64,000 bases of DNA from an uncultured bacterium (GCA_937951485.1 CALEDJ010000011.1:55269-119268), one strand, 5' to 3'; counted from the first letter of the stretch, positions 50,197 to 61,210 are shown. Made by a program: numbers and translations. Notes: generated by a model not told the origin, from the letters alone.

Positions 50197-51486
50197 ATGA
50201 AACTTACAGTTGTCGGCGGCGGCAGTTCCTACACACCGGAACTGCTCGATGGGCTTTTTTCCCGCCTCGATGTCATTCCCGTTTCCGAGGTCTGGCTGAT
50301 GGACCGGAATCGGGAGCGGGTGGGAGACAATGCGGCCTTTGCGCAACGTATGGCAGCCCGACATGGCAATCCCTTCACCGTCCACGCCACGGCGGATTTG
50401 GAGGAAGCGGTCGCCGATGCCCGCTACGTCATCACGCAGATCCGGGTCGGGCAGATGCAGGCGCGGATTGAGGATGAAAAACTGGGCCTGCGGTACGGCA
50501 TCATCGGCCAGGAGACGACCGGCGTCGGGGGGTTTGCCTGCGCCCTGCGCACCATCCCACGCATTCTGGATATTGCCCGCGCGATGGAGACGCTGTGCCC
50601 GGATGCCTTCCTCATCAACTTTACCAACCCCGCCGGCATCAACACCGAAGCCGTGATTCGCCACAGTCGCATCCGCACCGTCGGCCTCTGCAACGTCCCC
50701 ATCGGCATGATCATGGAGGTCGTCAAGCATTTTGGGGGGGCGGTGGAGGACATCGAACTCGATTATGTCGGGCTGAATCACCTCTCCTGGGTGCGGGGTT
50801 TCAAGAAGGCCGGGCAGGACATAACGCGCGCGGTGTTGGCCAAGTTCATCGAACATGCGCGGGAGGAATGGGAACACGAGGGCACCCGCAACAACATGAT
50901 TCTGGCGATGCAGAGCCTCGGCATGTTCTGCAATTACTACCTGCAATACTTCTATTCCACAGAAACCGTATTGGAAACATTGCGTTCCAAGGAAAAGACG
51001 CGCGGCGAGGAAGTGCTGGAAATCGAACAGCGTCTTTTTGAAAAGTACCGGGATCCCCAGTTGGCGGAAAAGCCGGAGGAACTGGGCAAGCGCGGCGGCG
51101 CGCACTACTCCACGGCGGCGTTCCACCTGATAGATGCCATAGAGAATGACCGCCGCTCGCGGCAGATCGTATGCTGCCGGAACAACGGCGCCATCCCGAC
51201 CTTCGACGACGATGTGTCCGTGGAAGTACCGGCGGAGATTGGCAGGGATGGGGCGCTGGCCGTTCCGCAAGCCGCTCCGGAACCGCCCATTCGCGGCCTG
51301 ATGCAGGTGGTGAAGGCGTATGAAACCATGACCGTAGAGGCGGCTGTGACGGGCGACCGCGAAGCCGCATTCCAGGCGATGCTCCTAAATCCCCTGATGC
51401 CACGCCACGCCGGAAAATGCCGCGCCCTGCTGGACGAACTGCTTGCCATCAATAAACCGCACCTGATGGGCACGTTTTTTCAATAG
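50197..51486 (+). CDS. Glycoside hydrolase family 4 (6-phospho-beta-glucosidase-like)
   Basis: MKLTVVGGGSSYTPELLDGLF; NFTNPAGINTEAV; VGLCNVPIGM; NHLSWVRGF. Confidence 0.93.
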   Translation: MKLTVVGGGSSYTPELLDGLFSRLDVIPVSEVWLMDRNRERVGDNAAFAQRMAARHGNPFTVHATADLEEAVADARYVITQIRVGQMQARIEDEKLGLRYGIIGQETTGVGGFACALRTIPRILDIARAMETLCPDAFLINFTNPAGINTEAVIRHSRIRTVGLCNVPIGMIMEVVKHFGGAVEDIELDYVGLNHLSWVRGFKKAGQDITRAVLAKFIEHAREEWEHEGTRNNMILAMQSLGMFCNYYLQYFYSTETVLETLRSKEKTRGEEVLEIEQRLFEKYRDPQLAEKPEELGKRGGAHYSTAAFHLIDAIENDRRSRQIVCCRNNGAIPTFDDDVSVEVPAEIGRDGALAVPQAAPEPPIRGLMQVVKAYETMTVEAAVTGDREAAFQAMLLNPLMPRHAGKCRALLDELLAINKPHLMGTFFQ

Positions 51487-51519
51487 TCAGCGAAACGAGG
51501 CAAATAAAGGAGATACTCT

Positions 51520-52413
51520 ATGAGCCGCGCCGCCGTATGTGAAACGACCTTGCAAGGCCGCCAACCGGACAAGCGGGGGAAGGTAAGAGACATCTATGAC
51601 CTCGGTGACCGCCTCGTTCTGGTGGCGACGGACCGCATTTCCGCCTTTGATTGGGTCAATCCCGTCGGGATTCCGGATAAGGGGAGGGTCTTGACCCAGA
51701 TATCGCTGTTCTGGTTCGAGCAGATCGGCGATATTGTAAAGAACCATCTGATCTCCGCCGATCTGGCCGATTTTCCGCCGGCCTTTCAGGCGCAGCCGGA
51801 GATGTTCGCGGGGCGTTCGATGCTCGTTCGCAAATGCGAAATGTTCGCCGTTGAATTTGTGATTCGTGGTTATCTTGCGGGCAGCGGCTGGAAGGAATAC
51901 CGGGAATCGGGTACAGTCTGCGGGATTCAACTGCCGTCCGGACTCCGGGAATCGAGCAAACTCGACACACCGATCTATACCCCCGCCACCAAGGCGACCG
52001 ACGGGCATGACATCAACATCAGCCCGGAGGAAGCGGGACGTATCATCGGCGAGGAGTGGAACCGCAAAGCGGCGGACGCCTCGATGCGCATCTATGAACG
52101 CGCGCGGGATATCGCGGCGGAGCGCGGGATTATCCTCTGTGACACGAAGTTTGAATTCGGCGTTCTGGATGGCGAACTGGTGCTCGCCGATGAAATCCTG
52201 ACGCCCGATTCTTCCCGCTTCTGGCCCGCCGACCAATACGCCCCGGGTCGCAGTCAACCGAGTTTTGACAAGCAGTTCGTGCGGGATTATCTGGAAACGA
52301 CAAATTGGGACAAGAATTCTCCGCCGCCGCCCCTGCCCGACGACATCGTGGAAAAGACCCGCGAAAAATATCTGGAAGCCTACCGTCTGCTGACCGGCAA
52401 GAAGGAACTCTAA
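51520..52413 (+). CDS. purC: Phosphoribosylaminoimidazole-succinocarboxamide synthase
   Basis: GKVRDIYDLGDRLVLVATDRISAFDWV; EFVIRGYLAGSGWKEY; LADEILTPDSSRFWPADQY. Confidence 0.97.
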   Translation: MSRAAVCETTLQGRQPDKRGKVRDIYDLGDRLVLVATDRISAFDWVNPVGIPDKGRVLTQISLFWFEQIGDIVKNHLISADLADFPPAFQAQPEMFAGRSMLVRKCEMFAVEFVIRGYLAGSGWKEYRESGTVCGIQLPSGLRESSKLDTPIYTPATKATDGHDINISPEEAGRIIGEEWNRKAADASMRIYERARDIAAERGIILCDTKFEFGVLDGELVLADEILTPDSSRFWPADQYAPGRSQPSFDKQFVRDYLETTNWDKNSPPPPLPDDIVEKTREKYLEAYRLLTGKKEL

Positions 52414-52418
52414 TCCAC

Positions 52419-53915
52419 ATGCGCCGCCTCGATTCCCTGATCGCATTCTTGGCCGACAGCGAAATCAATACATGCGCCGATGCCATACATTCCGACCGCC
52501 CGCGTGAGGAGTGCGGCGTATTCGGCGTGTTCGGTCACGAAGAGGCAGCAACGCTCATTTATCTCGGTCTTTATGCCCTTCAGCATCGCGGTCAGGAGGG
52601 GGCGGGCATCGTCTGTGCCCAGGACGGCGTGTTGACGACGCACCGGGGCGTGGGCCTGGTGAGCGATGTCTTCAAGCCGCACAAACTGGCCCGGGTGCAG
52701 GGAACGCACGGCATCGGCCATGTGCGCTATTCCACGTATGGAACGAGCAATCTCAAGAATGTGCAGCCCCTGGTGGTTGATTATGCGCGGGGGTCCATGG
52801 CCCTCTGCCACAATGGGAATCTGGTGAACGCGGCCGTCATCAGAGAGCGGTTGGAATCCGAAGGCGCCATTTTTCAGGCGACCACGGACAGCGAAACTAT
52901 TATTCATTTGATCTCGCGCTCCAAGGAGCAGTCTTTCACCGAATGCGTGATTGACGCACTCCGTCAGGTGATCGGCGCGTACACCATCCTGGCGATGAAT
53001 GGCGGGGAAATCGTCGCCGTTCGAGACCCGCTGGGTTTCCGGCCCCTGTGGCTGGGCCGCCTGGAGGAAACTTTTGTGCTGGCCAGTGAAACCTGCGCGC
53101 TCGATATCATAGACGCCGATTGGATTCGCGAGGTGGAACCGGGCGAGGTCATCACCATCGGGCGCGACAAACTGGAATCGCGCAAACCGTTTCCCCCCGC
53201 CACGCCCAAACAGTGCATCTTTGAATTTGTTTACGTGGCGAGGCCGGACAGCGTGATTTTCGGCAAAAGCGTTGATATTGTGCGAAAGGCAATGGGGCGC
53301 GCCCTGGCGCGGGTGGCCCCCGTCGCTGCGGACATGGTGATGGCGGTGCCTGATTCTTCCAATCCCGCGGCACTGGGATATGCCCATGAATCCGGCATCC
53401 CCTTCGACATGGGCTTCATCCGCAACCACTATGTCGGCAGAACCTTTATCGAGCCGGATCAAGGCATTCGGGACTTCGGCGTCAAAATCAAGTTGAATCC
53501 CTCCCGCAGCGCCGTTGACGGCAAACGTATTGTATTGGTGGATGACAGCATTGTGCGCGGCACGACCGCCAAGAAAATCATCAAGACCTTGAGGCGTTGC
53601 GGCGCCAGGGAAATCCATTACCGGGTGGCGTCGCCTCCCATTATTAATTCCTGTTATTACGGCATTGACACGCCGAATCGGCACAAACTCATTGCGCACA
53701 ATTTCAGCGTGGAGGAAATACGGCAATTCCTGGATGTGGATACGCTTGCGTATCTGCCCATTGAGGAAATGCTGCGGGCGACCGAAAACAACATGCCGCA
53801 TTTCTGCACGGCCTGTTTCGACAACAATTATCCGACGCCCACCCCGGACCGGTTTCAGCCGCGAAACAATGCTGCGCGTCATATAGACCACAGCACGGAT
53901 GTTTACGGGGAATAG
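52419..53915 (+). CDS. purF: Amidophosphoribosyltransferase
   Basis: EECGVFGVFGHEEAATLIYLGLYALQHRGQEGAGI; VGRTFIEPDQGIRDFGVKIKLNP; RIVLVDDSIVRGTTAKKII. Confidence 0.97.
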   Translation: MRRLDSLIAFLADSEINTCADAIHSDRPREECGVFGVFGHEEAATLIYLGLYALQHRGQEGAGIVCAQDGVLTTHRGVGLVSDVFKPHKLARVQGTHGIGHVRYSTYGTSNLKNVQPLVVDYARGSMALCHNGNLVNAAVIRERLESEGAIFQATTDSETIIHLISRSKEQSFTECVIDALRQVIGAYTILAMNGGEIVAVRDPLGFRPLWLGRLEETFVLASETCALDIIDADWIREVEPGEVITIGRDKLESRKPFPPATPKQCIFEFVYVARPDSVIFGKSVDIVRKAMGRALARVAPVAADMVMAVPDSSNPAALGYAHESGIPFDMGFIRNHYVGRTFIEPDQGIRDFGVKIKLNPSRSAVDGKRIVLVDDSIVRGTTAKKIIKTLRRCGAREIHYRVASPPIINSCYYGIDTPNRHKLIAHNFSVEEIRQFLDVDTLAYLPIEEMLRATENNMPHFCTACFDNNYPTPTPDRFQPRNNAARHIDHSTDVYGE

Positions 53916-53955
53916 GAAACGCGGCGCCGCGTCGGCCTTGCGGTGTCGGCCGACC

Positions 53956-55860
53956 CTATTTGACCATGTACGGGACCCTTGCGCCGAGAAACGCCCTGAC
54001 GGATTGGGCCAATCCCTCGCAATCCAGTCCGCACATCCGCAGTTGCTCTTCGCGCGTGCCTTGTTCAATAAAGTGATCGGGCACACCCAGCCGCAAAAGC
54101 CGCAATCCTTCCAGATGCCCGCACGCCGCAAAATGCTCCAGGACCGCCGAACCAAAACCACCTTCGAGAGTGTTTTCTTCCACCGTGATGATGGGGCGGC
54201 CGGCGAGGGAATCAATCAGCGCAACGTCCAATGGCTTTACAAAACGCGCGTCGGCCACGCCGATGGAATAGCCTTCCCGTTCCAGGTGTTCGGCGGCGGC
54301 AAGACAGGCGCCCGTCACAGGGCCAACGGACAGGAAGAAGGCATCATCGCCGTTTCTCAGGATTTCCCCCCGGGTGACGTCGCGTCCCTCAGGCGCGCCG
54401 ATGGTCGGGGCTGCGCTGCGCGCATACCGGATGGCCACAGGTCCCCGTTGTGCAAGCGCCCAGCGTAGCATCAGGCGCATGTCTATGTCATCTCTCGGCG
54501 CCAAGACACATATGTTGGGTACGAGGCGCAGATAAGAAAGGTCGAAGGTGCCGTTCTGCGTGGGGCTGTCTTCGCCGACAAGTCCGGCCCGGTCAATGGC
54601 AAACACCACAGGCAGGTTCTGAATGCAGATATCATGGATGAGTTGGTCATAGCCACGCTGAAGAAATGTGGAATAGATCGCCGCCACCGGCCGCATGCCG
54701 GAAACAGCCAACCCGCCGGCCAGTGTCACCGCGTGCTGTTCGCAAATCCCCACATCGAAGAAGCGGTCGGGAAATTCCCTTTCCAGGGCGGTAAGGCCGG
54801 TGCCCGTGGGCATGGCCGCCGTGATGCCCACGATCCGGTCGTCTTCCCGGGCGAATTCCACCAGCGCCTGCGCGAAAGCGCCCGTAAAGGATGTGGCCTC
54901 CTTATGCTGCTGTTCTTCCCGCGCGGGCAGGGGCACCCCTTCAGAATCGTGCTTTTTCAGGGAAAGCGGCTTGATGCCGTGGTAGGTCAGAGGGTCTTCC
55001 TCGGCTTCCTTCAGTCCCTTGCCTTTTTCCGTGCGACAGTGCAACAGCACGGGTCCTTTCGTGGTCTTCAGGCTTTCGAGGCATGCGATAAGCAAGGGGA
55101 GGTCATGACCGTCCACCGGCCCGACATAGTTAACACCGAGTTCCTGAAAGAACGCCCCTTTGGTGATAAAGCCTTTGACGGATTTTTCCAGGTCCTGGAT
55201 GGTGCGCGTCATCCGATCGCCAATCAGCCGCTTTACAAAACTCCCGACGTCTTCCTTGGCCCGCTTATACGGTTCGGCCATGATCATGCGGTTGAAATAA
55301 CGGGCGAGCGCGCCTGTATTGCGGGAGATGGACATTTCATTGTCGTTGAGAATCACCATCAGATTGACGCCGATATGGCCGGCGTTGCTCAGGGCCTCGA
55401 GGGCCATGCCGCCCGTTATGGCGCCGTCCCCGATGAAAGCGATGACATGATGGTTTTCGCCCCGCATATCTCGGGCGATAGCCATCCCGAGCGCCGCTGA
55501 GATGGATGTGGAGCTGTGTCCTGTGCCAAAACAGTCATAGGGGCTTTCCGAAATTCTGGGGTATCCGCTGATTCCGCCCAACTTCCGCAAAGTGGCGAAC
55601 AGGTCGCGTCGTCCGGTGATTAACTTATGGGCATAGCACTGGTGGCCCACATCCCAAATCAGTTTGTCTGTGCCGATGTCGAACACGTAATGAATGGCGA
55701 GCGTAAGTTCCACCACACCCAACGGCGACGCCAAATGGCCGCCGTTGCGGTTAACCGTTTCGATGATCAGGAGACGCAATTCCGACGCCAGCGTCTCCAA
55801 TTCGGCAATGGAGAGACGTTTCAGATCCCGGGGTGTATCAATACTATCAATCAACCTCAT
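53956..55860 (-). CDS. dxs: 1-deoxy-D-xylulose-5-phosphate synthase
   Basis: GHQCYAHKLITGRRDLFATLRKLGGISGYPRISES; FIGDGAITGGMALEALSNAG; FDVGICEQHAVTLAGGLA. Confidence 0.97.
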   Translation of the reverse strand: MRLIDSIDTPRDLKRLSIAELETLASELRLLIIETVNRNGGHLASPLGVVELTLAIHYVFDIGTDKLIWDVGHQCYAHKLITGRRDLFATLRKLGGISGYPRISESPYDCFGTGHSSTSISAALGMAIARDMRGENHHVIAFIGDGAITGGMALEALSNAGHIGVNLMVILNDNEMSISRNTGALARYFNRMIMAEPYKRAKEDVGSFVKRLIGDRMTRTIQDLEKSVKGFITKGAFFQELGVNYVGPVDGHDLPLLIACLESLKTTKGPVLLHCRTEKGKGLKEAEEDPLTYHGIKPLSLKKHDSEGVPLPAREEQQHKEATSFTGAFAQALVEFAREDDRIVGITAAMPTGTGLTALEREFPDRFFDVGICEQHAVTLAGGLAVSGMRPVAAIYSTFLQRGYDQLIHDICIQNLPVVFAIDRAGLVGEDSPTQNGTFDLSYLRLVPNICVLAPRDDIDMRLMLRWALAQRGPVAIRYARSAAPTIGAPEGRDVTRGEILRNGDDAFFLSVGPVTGACLAAAEHLEREGYSIGVADARFVKPLDVALIDSLAGRPIITVEENTLEGGFGSAVLEHFAACGHLEGLRLLRLGVPDHFIEQGTREEQLRMCGLDCEGLAQSVRAFLGARVPYMVK

Positions 55861-56038
55861 TCTTCAGGCCTGTTCAGCGGTTTTTGCATTTAACGAGAGC
55901 CGAATACGTTTCGCATCAATATCCTGATTTTATCGCCGATGAAGCGATGCACAGTATAACATAACAGCGCCAGAAAAATTTCCTTCCCCAGTACACATCA
56001 GCCGCAACGCGCTGCAAATCTCTGCACTGTGAAGGTCT

Positions 56039-57619
56039 TCAGGATGGCGCGCCGCTCAAATCGAAACCCGTCCCGTTCTCGCCATTGTAACTTTCCGTGC
56101 GCTGAAGTAGTAAGTCCTTGCGCACTTTTCCCGATGCATCTCGGGGAAGATCGTCCAGAAACTCATAGGTTCGGGGGCACTTGTAGGACGCCATTTGCTC
56201 GCGGCAATAGGCGGCAAGTTCTTTCACGGAGATTTCCATCCCCGGTTTCAGCACAATGAATGCTTTTGGTTCATGCCCGCGAACAGGATCAGGAATACCG
56301 ACCATTGCGGCCTCCTGCACCGCGGGATGCTCCATCAGGATTTTTTCCGTCTCAAACGGATAGACATTCATGCCGGCCCGGATGATGATGTCTTTTTTCA
56401 GTCCGGTGATGTAGATATATCCGTCCTCGTCCATGTATCCGTAATCGCCGGTGTGAAACCATCCGCCGGCCATGATCTGCGCGTAGATATCGGGCCGGTT
56501 GTAACAGCCTTTCATGAGATTATGGCCGCGCATCACGATTTCGCCGGTCTCATTCGGTTCGGCGAAAGAACCGTCTTCGCGCATGATTCGGATGCGACAC
56601 CCCCACAAGGGGCGGCCAACAGAACCAAGTCGGTTTCCCTGCACCGTATTGGTTGAGATTACCGGGCTGGTTTCTGTCAAGCCGTATCCTTCCACCACCG
56701 GCACCTTAAATCGCTCCATGAAGGCCAATGCCAGGTCCTTGGGCATAGCGGAACCGCCCACCGTGATGAAGCGCAGCGAGGACATGTCAAAATGGTCGTC
56801 TTTCTTGAAATTCAGCAGAAGATGCATCATCGTCGGCACCAGGCATGTCAGGGTGATGCGCTCCTTCTGGATAACACTGAAAAACTGTTGTGGATCGAAA
56901 CGGGACATGAGCGCCACGGCGCTTCCGCACAAAAGGGGAATAGTCATCATCGTCGTTTGCCCGAATCCGTGGAACAGGGGCAGCACTGCAAGGCAATTGT
57001 CGTCCGGGGTAAAATGCACCGCGTGTTCCCGAATAATCATCGCGCTGTTGAACAGATTGAAATGCGTCAATTCGGCGCCGTACAGTTCATCACCGGTAGA
57101 CGAGGTGTAAATCAGCACGGCGGTGTCGGAGGGGTCGGTCTGCACCATGTCGTATTCCGGCGATGCGCCCGCCATCAAGGCCAGAAACGACTCGCCGGCA
57201 GGCGGCATTTCGGGTTTCATACCGGGTTCCACCGAAACCAGACGGCAGCCGTGGGAAACATCCGCGACGGCCTTTGCGGCCTCTGAAGCCGCGTCACGCC
57301 ACGCGAATATCGCCTTTGCGCCGGAATCCTGCAATTGATACAGAATTCCCCGCCGTTTGAATGTGGGGTTTATGGGGAGCACCGTAGCGCCTGCATACAA
57401 GATGCCGAAATAGATGATAGGGAAATGCGGCGTATTGGGGAGCATGATCGCCACGATATCCCCATGACCAATCCCCATGCCGTTCAAAACATTCGCCACG
57501 CGTTTTGCGGCGGCGGCCAGTTCGCCGAAAGACATGTATGTGCGCTCAAAAATCAGCGCCGTCTTGTCGGGCATCAGTTCCGCGTTGACATCAACACTGT
57601 CTGCCAGGTTCAATCCCAT
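56039..57619 (-). CDS. AMP-forming acyl-CoA synthetase/ligase
   Basis: DTAVLIYTSSTGDELYGAELTHFNL; GYGLTETSPVISTNTV; WFHTGDYGYMDEDGYIYITGLKKDIIIRAGMNVYPFETE. Confidence 0.92.
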   Translation of the reverse strand: MGLNLADSVDVNAELMPDKTALIFERTYMSFGELAAAAKRVANVLNGMGIGHGDIVAIMLPNTPHFPIIYFGILYAGATVLPINPTFKRRGILYQLQDSGAKAIFAWRDAASEAAKAVADVSHGCRLVSVEPGMKPEMPPAGESFLALMAGASPEYDMVQTDPSDTAVLIYTSSTGDELYGAELTHFNLFNSAMIIREHAVHFTPDDNCLAVLPLFHGFGQTTMMTIPLLCGSAVALMSRFDPQQFFSVIQKERITLTCLVPTMMHLLLNFKKDDHFDMSSLRFITVGGSAMPKDLALAFMERFKVPVVEGYGLTETSPVISTNTVQGNRLGSVGRPLWGCRIRIMREDGSFAEPNETGEIVMRGHNLMKGCYNRPDIYAQIMAGGWFHTGDYGYMDEDGYIYITGLKKDIIIRAGMNVYPFETEKILMEHPAVQEAAMVGIPDPVRGHEPKAFIVLKPGMEISVKELAAYCREQMASYKCPRTYEFLDDLPRDASGKVRKDLLLQRTESYNGENGTGFDLSGAPS

Positions 57620-57957
57620 GCGTTGCCATCTCCGTGCTTAAACGAAAAAAACCTTCCCCCCTTTCAATGTGCGCATAGGAGATACACGAAAGGTTTTCAT
57701 GTGTATGTAAAGAATGTGTAAAAGTATAGCACCACTTGCCACTGAAAACGCAAATCTCTTCCGGGAAATTCCATCTGTTTGCTTCTTTTTGATACAATAA
57801 AGTTCTCCTCGGCGGCAACTGCGCCGGGTGCGCAATTATCTGGAAGGCATCCTTATGAAGGCTGCCTGCCTGCCTCGCGTGTCAGAAAAGGGCGTCAGTC
57901 GGCAGTATCTCGGATTTGATCGCTGATCTGTCCGCAATGTGGAAAACAGGCGATAAG

Positions 57958-59331
57958 ATGGCGGAACTCGAAACAAAAGAGCCTTGGGATCAGATTATGG
58001 CGTTGGCGCAGCAGGAGGATGCGCCTGCGCTCCAGGCCTACCTGCGCGAGTTGCCGCCGGGTGAAGTGGCGCGTGCGTTCACCCGCTTTGACGACGAGGA
58101 AAACCATCAGATTCTGGCGTTGCTGGGACCGGAAGCCGCCGCTGATTTGCTTCAGGAATTGGCCGACGCGCAGGCTGCAGACATCCTGGAAGAACTGCCC
58201 CCGGAACACGCCTCGGCGATTGTCGAGGAGATGGAGAGCGATCACCGGGCCGACCTGCTCGCTGAACTGGACGAGGAGGATGCCGAGGCCATCCTGCAGG
58301 GCATGGCTCCGGAAGAAGCGCAGGACGCCCGCAATCTGCTCCGTTACGAGGAAGACACCGCGGGCGGGGTGATGGTGACGGAGTTTGTCGTGTATCCCCA
58401 GGAGATGTGCGTGGGCGATGTCATCCGGGATATGCGCGAGAACGCCGAACAGTATTCGGACTATGGCGTGCAATACGCCTATGTGCAATCGGAACACGGC
58501 ACGCTCATCGGGGTGCTGCGTCTGCGGGACCTGCTGTTGGCGCCCGCCGACAAGAAACTTTCCGAAGTAATGATTGTCAACCCGGTGTACCTGCTTGATA
58601 CCGCCCCCCTCTCAGAAGTGAGTCTTCTTTTCGACCGGTATTCGTTCTGGTGCATTCCGGTCACAGATGAACGGGGGCGCATGGTGGGCGTGGTGCGTCG
58701 GGCCGACGCCGAGGAAGCCATCGGCGAGGAACACGGCAGGAATTTTCTGCGCTTCAGCGGCATCATCGGCGGTGAGGAACTGCGCAGCATGCCGCTCAGC
58801 GAGCGCACCTCCCACCGGTTGGTCTGGCTGTGTCTCAATATGGCGTTGAGCATAACAGCGGCGAGCGTGGTTCTGCGCCACCAGCACACTGTCGAGAATC
58901 TGTTTGCGCTGGTGTTTTTCATGCCGATCATCTGCAATCTGAGCGGGTGCAGCGGCAATCAGGCGGTGGCGGTAAGCATTCGGGAACTCACCTTGGGACT
59001 GATCAAGCCAAAAGACTATCTTCGCGTATGGGCGCAGGAAGTGTCGGTCGGCCTGATCAACGGCGCGATGCTGGGTTGCCTGCTGGGCGGCGTTGCATAC
59101 CTCGGATGGCACGGCACGCCGTTCCTGGGCGTCGTTGTCGGCGGCGCTTTCGCCCTGAACACTCTTGTCGCCGTATCCCTCGGAGGACTGGTGCCGCTGA
59201 TGCTCCGCGCCATCAAAGTGGACCCGGCGCTGGGCGCACCGCCCATTCTCACCACCTTGACCGACATGTGCGGCTTCGCCCTGGTGCTCACCTTTGCGCG
59301 CATTGCACTGGATTTGGGATGGTTGAATTGA
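57958..59331 (+). CDS. mgtE: Magnesium transporter MgtE
   Basis: MgtE N domain, two CBS-like segments, TM region CNLSGCSGNQAVAVSIRELTLG. Confidence 0.95.
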   Translation: MAELETKEPWDQIMALAQQEDAPALQAYLRELPPGEVARAFTRFDDEENHQILALLGPEAAADLLQELADAQAADILEELPPEHASAIVEEMESDHRADLLAELDEEDAEAILQGMAPEEAQDARNLLRYEEDTAGGVMVTEFVVYPQEMCVGDVIRDMRENAEQYSDYGVQYAYVQSEHGTLIGVLRLRDLLLAPADKKLSEVMIVNPVYLLDTAPLSEVSLLFDRYSFWCIPVTDERGRMVGVVRRADAEEAIGEEHGRNFLRFSGIIGGEELRSMPLSERTSHRLVWLCLNMALSITAASVVLRHQHTVENLFALVFFMPIICNLSGCSGNQAVAVSIRELTLGLIKPKDYLRVWAQEVSVGLINGAMLGCLLGGVAYLGWHGTPFLGVVVGGAFALNTLVAVSLGGLVPLMLRAIKVDPALGAPPILTTLTDMCGFALVLTFARIALDLGWLN

Positions 59332-59369
59332 AACGGGGCGCACACCGAAGCGCTTTTACGGAATAAAGC

Positions 59370-60050
59370 ATGAAGCATGATCACAATATATTCCGGTCGG
59401 TGATGCAACACCTGCCGGGGTGTCTGTTCCTGTTGGCATGTGGCATGGCGGCCGGTGAGGCGCCCACCGCCGCGCCGCATTGGGTACCGGCCACGGCCTA
59501 TGGCGTCGAAGCCTGCGCCATCCAGATTGCGCCGGGAATCCCCGTGGACAAAGCGCCGGGATTGGAGGATTCGGAGGAATCCTCATGGATGCCCCTGCAA
59601 CACGGCGACCTGCTCCTGAATGCGCATCGCCTCCGCGTGGACGGCAAATATATCCTGAACATGGGGATGGAATCCCTCCAATGGCGGGATGAAGCATCGC
59701 CGGCGGCGCTGGACTTGGGGCGCGGGTCCACCATGATTGACCCCGGTCATGTCATTCACTTGTATCTGGAACGCAAGCCCAGGGGATTTACGCACGGGCT
59801 GCGCATTCAAATCGAAGCCCCCGACAAGGAGGGGTTTATCTCCGTGCATTTCACCTTCGCCCCGCTTGATGCGCCGCTCATTTTCAAATCTGACACGCCA
59901 ACTGACCCGGGCACGGAACGCCGGGTGGAAGCGGATTTTTCCGTGGTGCCCAACGCATGGTTCTGTTTTCCGGACCAGACGGAATCCGGGGAAACCATCC
60001 TCCTGTTCGCCCGTATCGTCCGCCAGCCTTACAAGCCATGCGGTCAGTAA
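59370..60050 (+). CDS. Hypothetical secreted protein
   Basis: Signal peptide CLFLLACGMAAGEA; coding context with the flanking genes. Confidence 0.65.
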   Translation: MKHDHNIFRSVMQHLPGCLFLLACGMAAGEAPTAAPHWVPATAYGVEACAIQIAPGIPVDKAPGLEDSEESSWMPLQHGDLLLNAHRLRVDGKYILNMGMESLQWRDEASPAALDLGRGSTMIDPGHVIHLYLERKPRGFTHGLRIQIEAPDKEGFISVHFTFAPLDAPLIFKSDTPTDPGTERRVEADFSVVPNAWFCFPDQTESGETILLFARIVRQPYKPCGQ

Positions 60051-60113
60051 AACGGCTATAATGCCTGCAGACGAGTGCCTGAAGATAAGCGCCTCCGGCC
60101 AAGGAAACACAAC

Positions 60114-60944
60114 ATGAAGAACATGCGCTGTTGCCCGATAATTGTGGGACTCACGATGGCGGCAAGCGTGGCGTCCGCAGACGACATTGCAGAAAAGGGC
60201 CGCAACGTCTTTGAAATGCATAAGAACGCCGTGGTGACCGTCCAAGCCGTCATCGGCATGTCCTTTGGCGGCGAAACCCGCGACCGGGAGACCTGGGCCA
60301 ACGGCGCCATCATTGACCCCTCAGGGCTGACCGTGGTCTCGTTGAACTTTCTCGACCCGCTCTCTCTCTTCGATTCCATGGACAGTCAACGCGGGGAAAT
60401 GTCCAGCAAGGTGGTTTCCGTCAGAATCCTCCTGCCCGACGCCCAGGAACTGCCCGCCGTGGTGGCGCTTCGCGACAAGGACCTCGACTTGGCCTTCCTG
60501 CGGCCCACGAATCCGCCCGACAGCCCTATGCCGCACATCAGTCTTGACAACAGCGCCGTGCCGGAATTGCTGGAGACCGTGGCGGTGATCACCCAACTCG
60601 GCGAAGTGGCGCGCCGCGCCCATTGCGTGCTGGTGGACCGTATCGAGGCGATTGTCGAGCGCCCCCGCAGTTACTACATCATGGGCAGCCACCGTTCCCG
60701 CGACGTCCTCTCCTCGCCCGTATTCACCCTCGACGGCCGTTTCGTCGGTTTCGGCGCCATGCGCGCCATCAGGACCGCGAGGTCCCGCGACTTCGGCGAC
60801 AACGTCCTCGTCGTTGTTGTCCCCCCCGAAGACCTGCGCGAAGCCGTCAAACAATTGCCCGAGACCCCGGAAGAGGATGATTATCAAGACGCTGAAAACA
60901 GCGTGGAAACCATGACCGGCGTGAAAGCGGCTGATGAGAATTGA
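60114..60944 (+). CDS. Secreted trypsin/HtrA-fold-like protein, apparently catalytically degenerate
   Basis: Signal peptide; NGAIIDPSGLTVVSLNFLD, DKDLDLAFLRP, SSPVFTLDGRFVGFGAM resemble HtrA core strands. Confidence 0.55.
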   Translation: MKNMRCCPIIVGLTMAASVASADDIAEKGRNVFEMHKNAVVTVQAVIGMSFGGETRDRETWANGAIIDPSGLTVVSLNFLDPLSLFDSMDSQRGEMSSKVVSVRILLPDAQELPAVVALRDKDLDLAFLRPTNPPDSPMPHISLDNSAVPELLETVAVITQLGEVARRAHCVLVDRIEAIVERPRSYYIMGSHRSRDVLSSPVFTLDGRFVGFGAMRAIRTARSRDFGDNVLVVVVPPEDLREAVKQLPETPEEDDYQDAENSVETMTGVKAADEN

Positions 60945-60996
60945 TGGCGGGGTAATTCACACGCATGGATGGTCCTGCTGCCGAACATCGTCCCCT

Positions 60997-61022
60997 CGTT
61001 ACACCGCTCCCGTGGTGTAACG
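60997..61022. repeat. Perfect 9-bp-arm hairpin CGTTACACC-GCTCCCGT-GGTGTAACG
   Basis: Seen directly in the intergenic region. Confidence 0.7.
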
Positions 61023-61210
61023 CACCACTGGGACCCTCCCGCGTCGCGGCATGTGGCAAAGCGTTTCAGGGGAATACATCGCGCCCCGGCGCTGAGCGCC
61101 TCAAGAAGGCGCTGCACCGCGGGATCGGTGCAACGAGGAGACTCAGAAATCGGCCACCTGAAGATTACAGGGAGTTCCGCTCCGCTTCACCCACACGACA
61201 AGACCTTTTG

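Noticed and set aside
57820-57957. M-box Mg2+ riboswitch upstream of mgtE
   Set aside because: I looked for the conserved M-box core but could not match it by eye; an Rfam/cmsearch would be needed.
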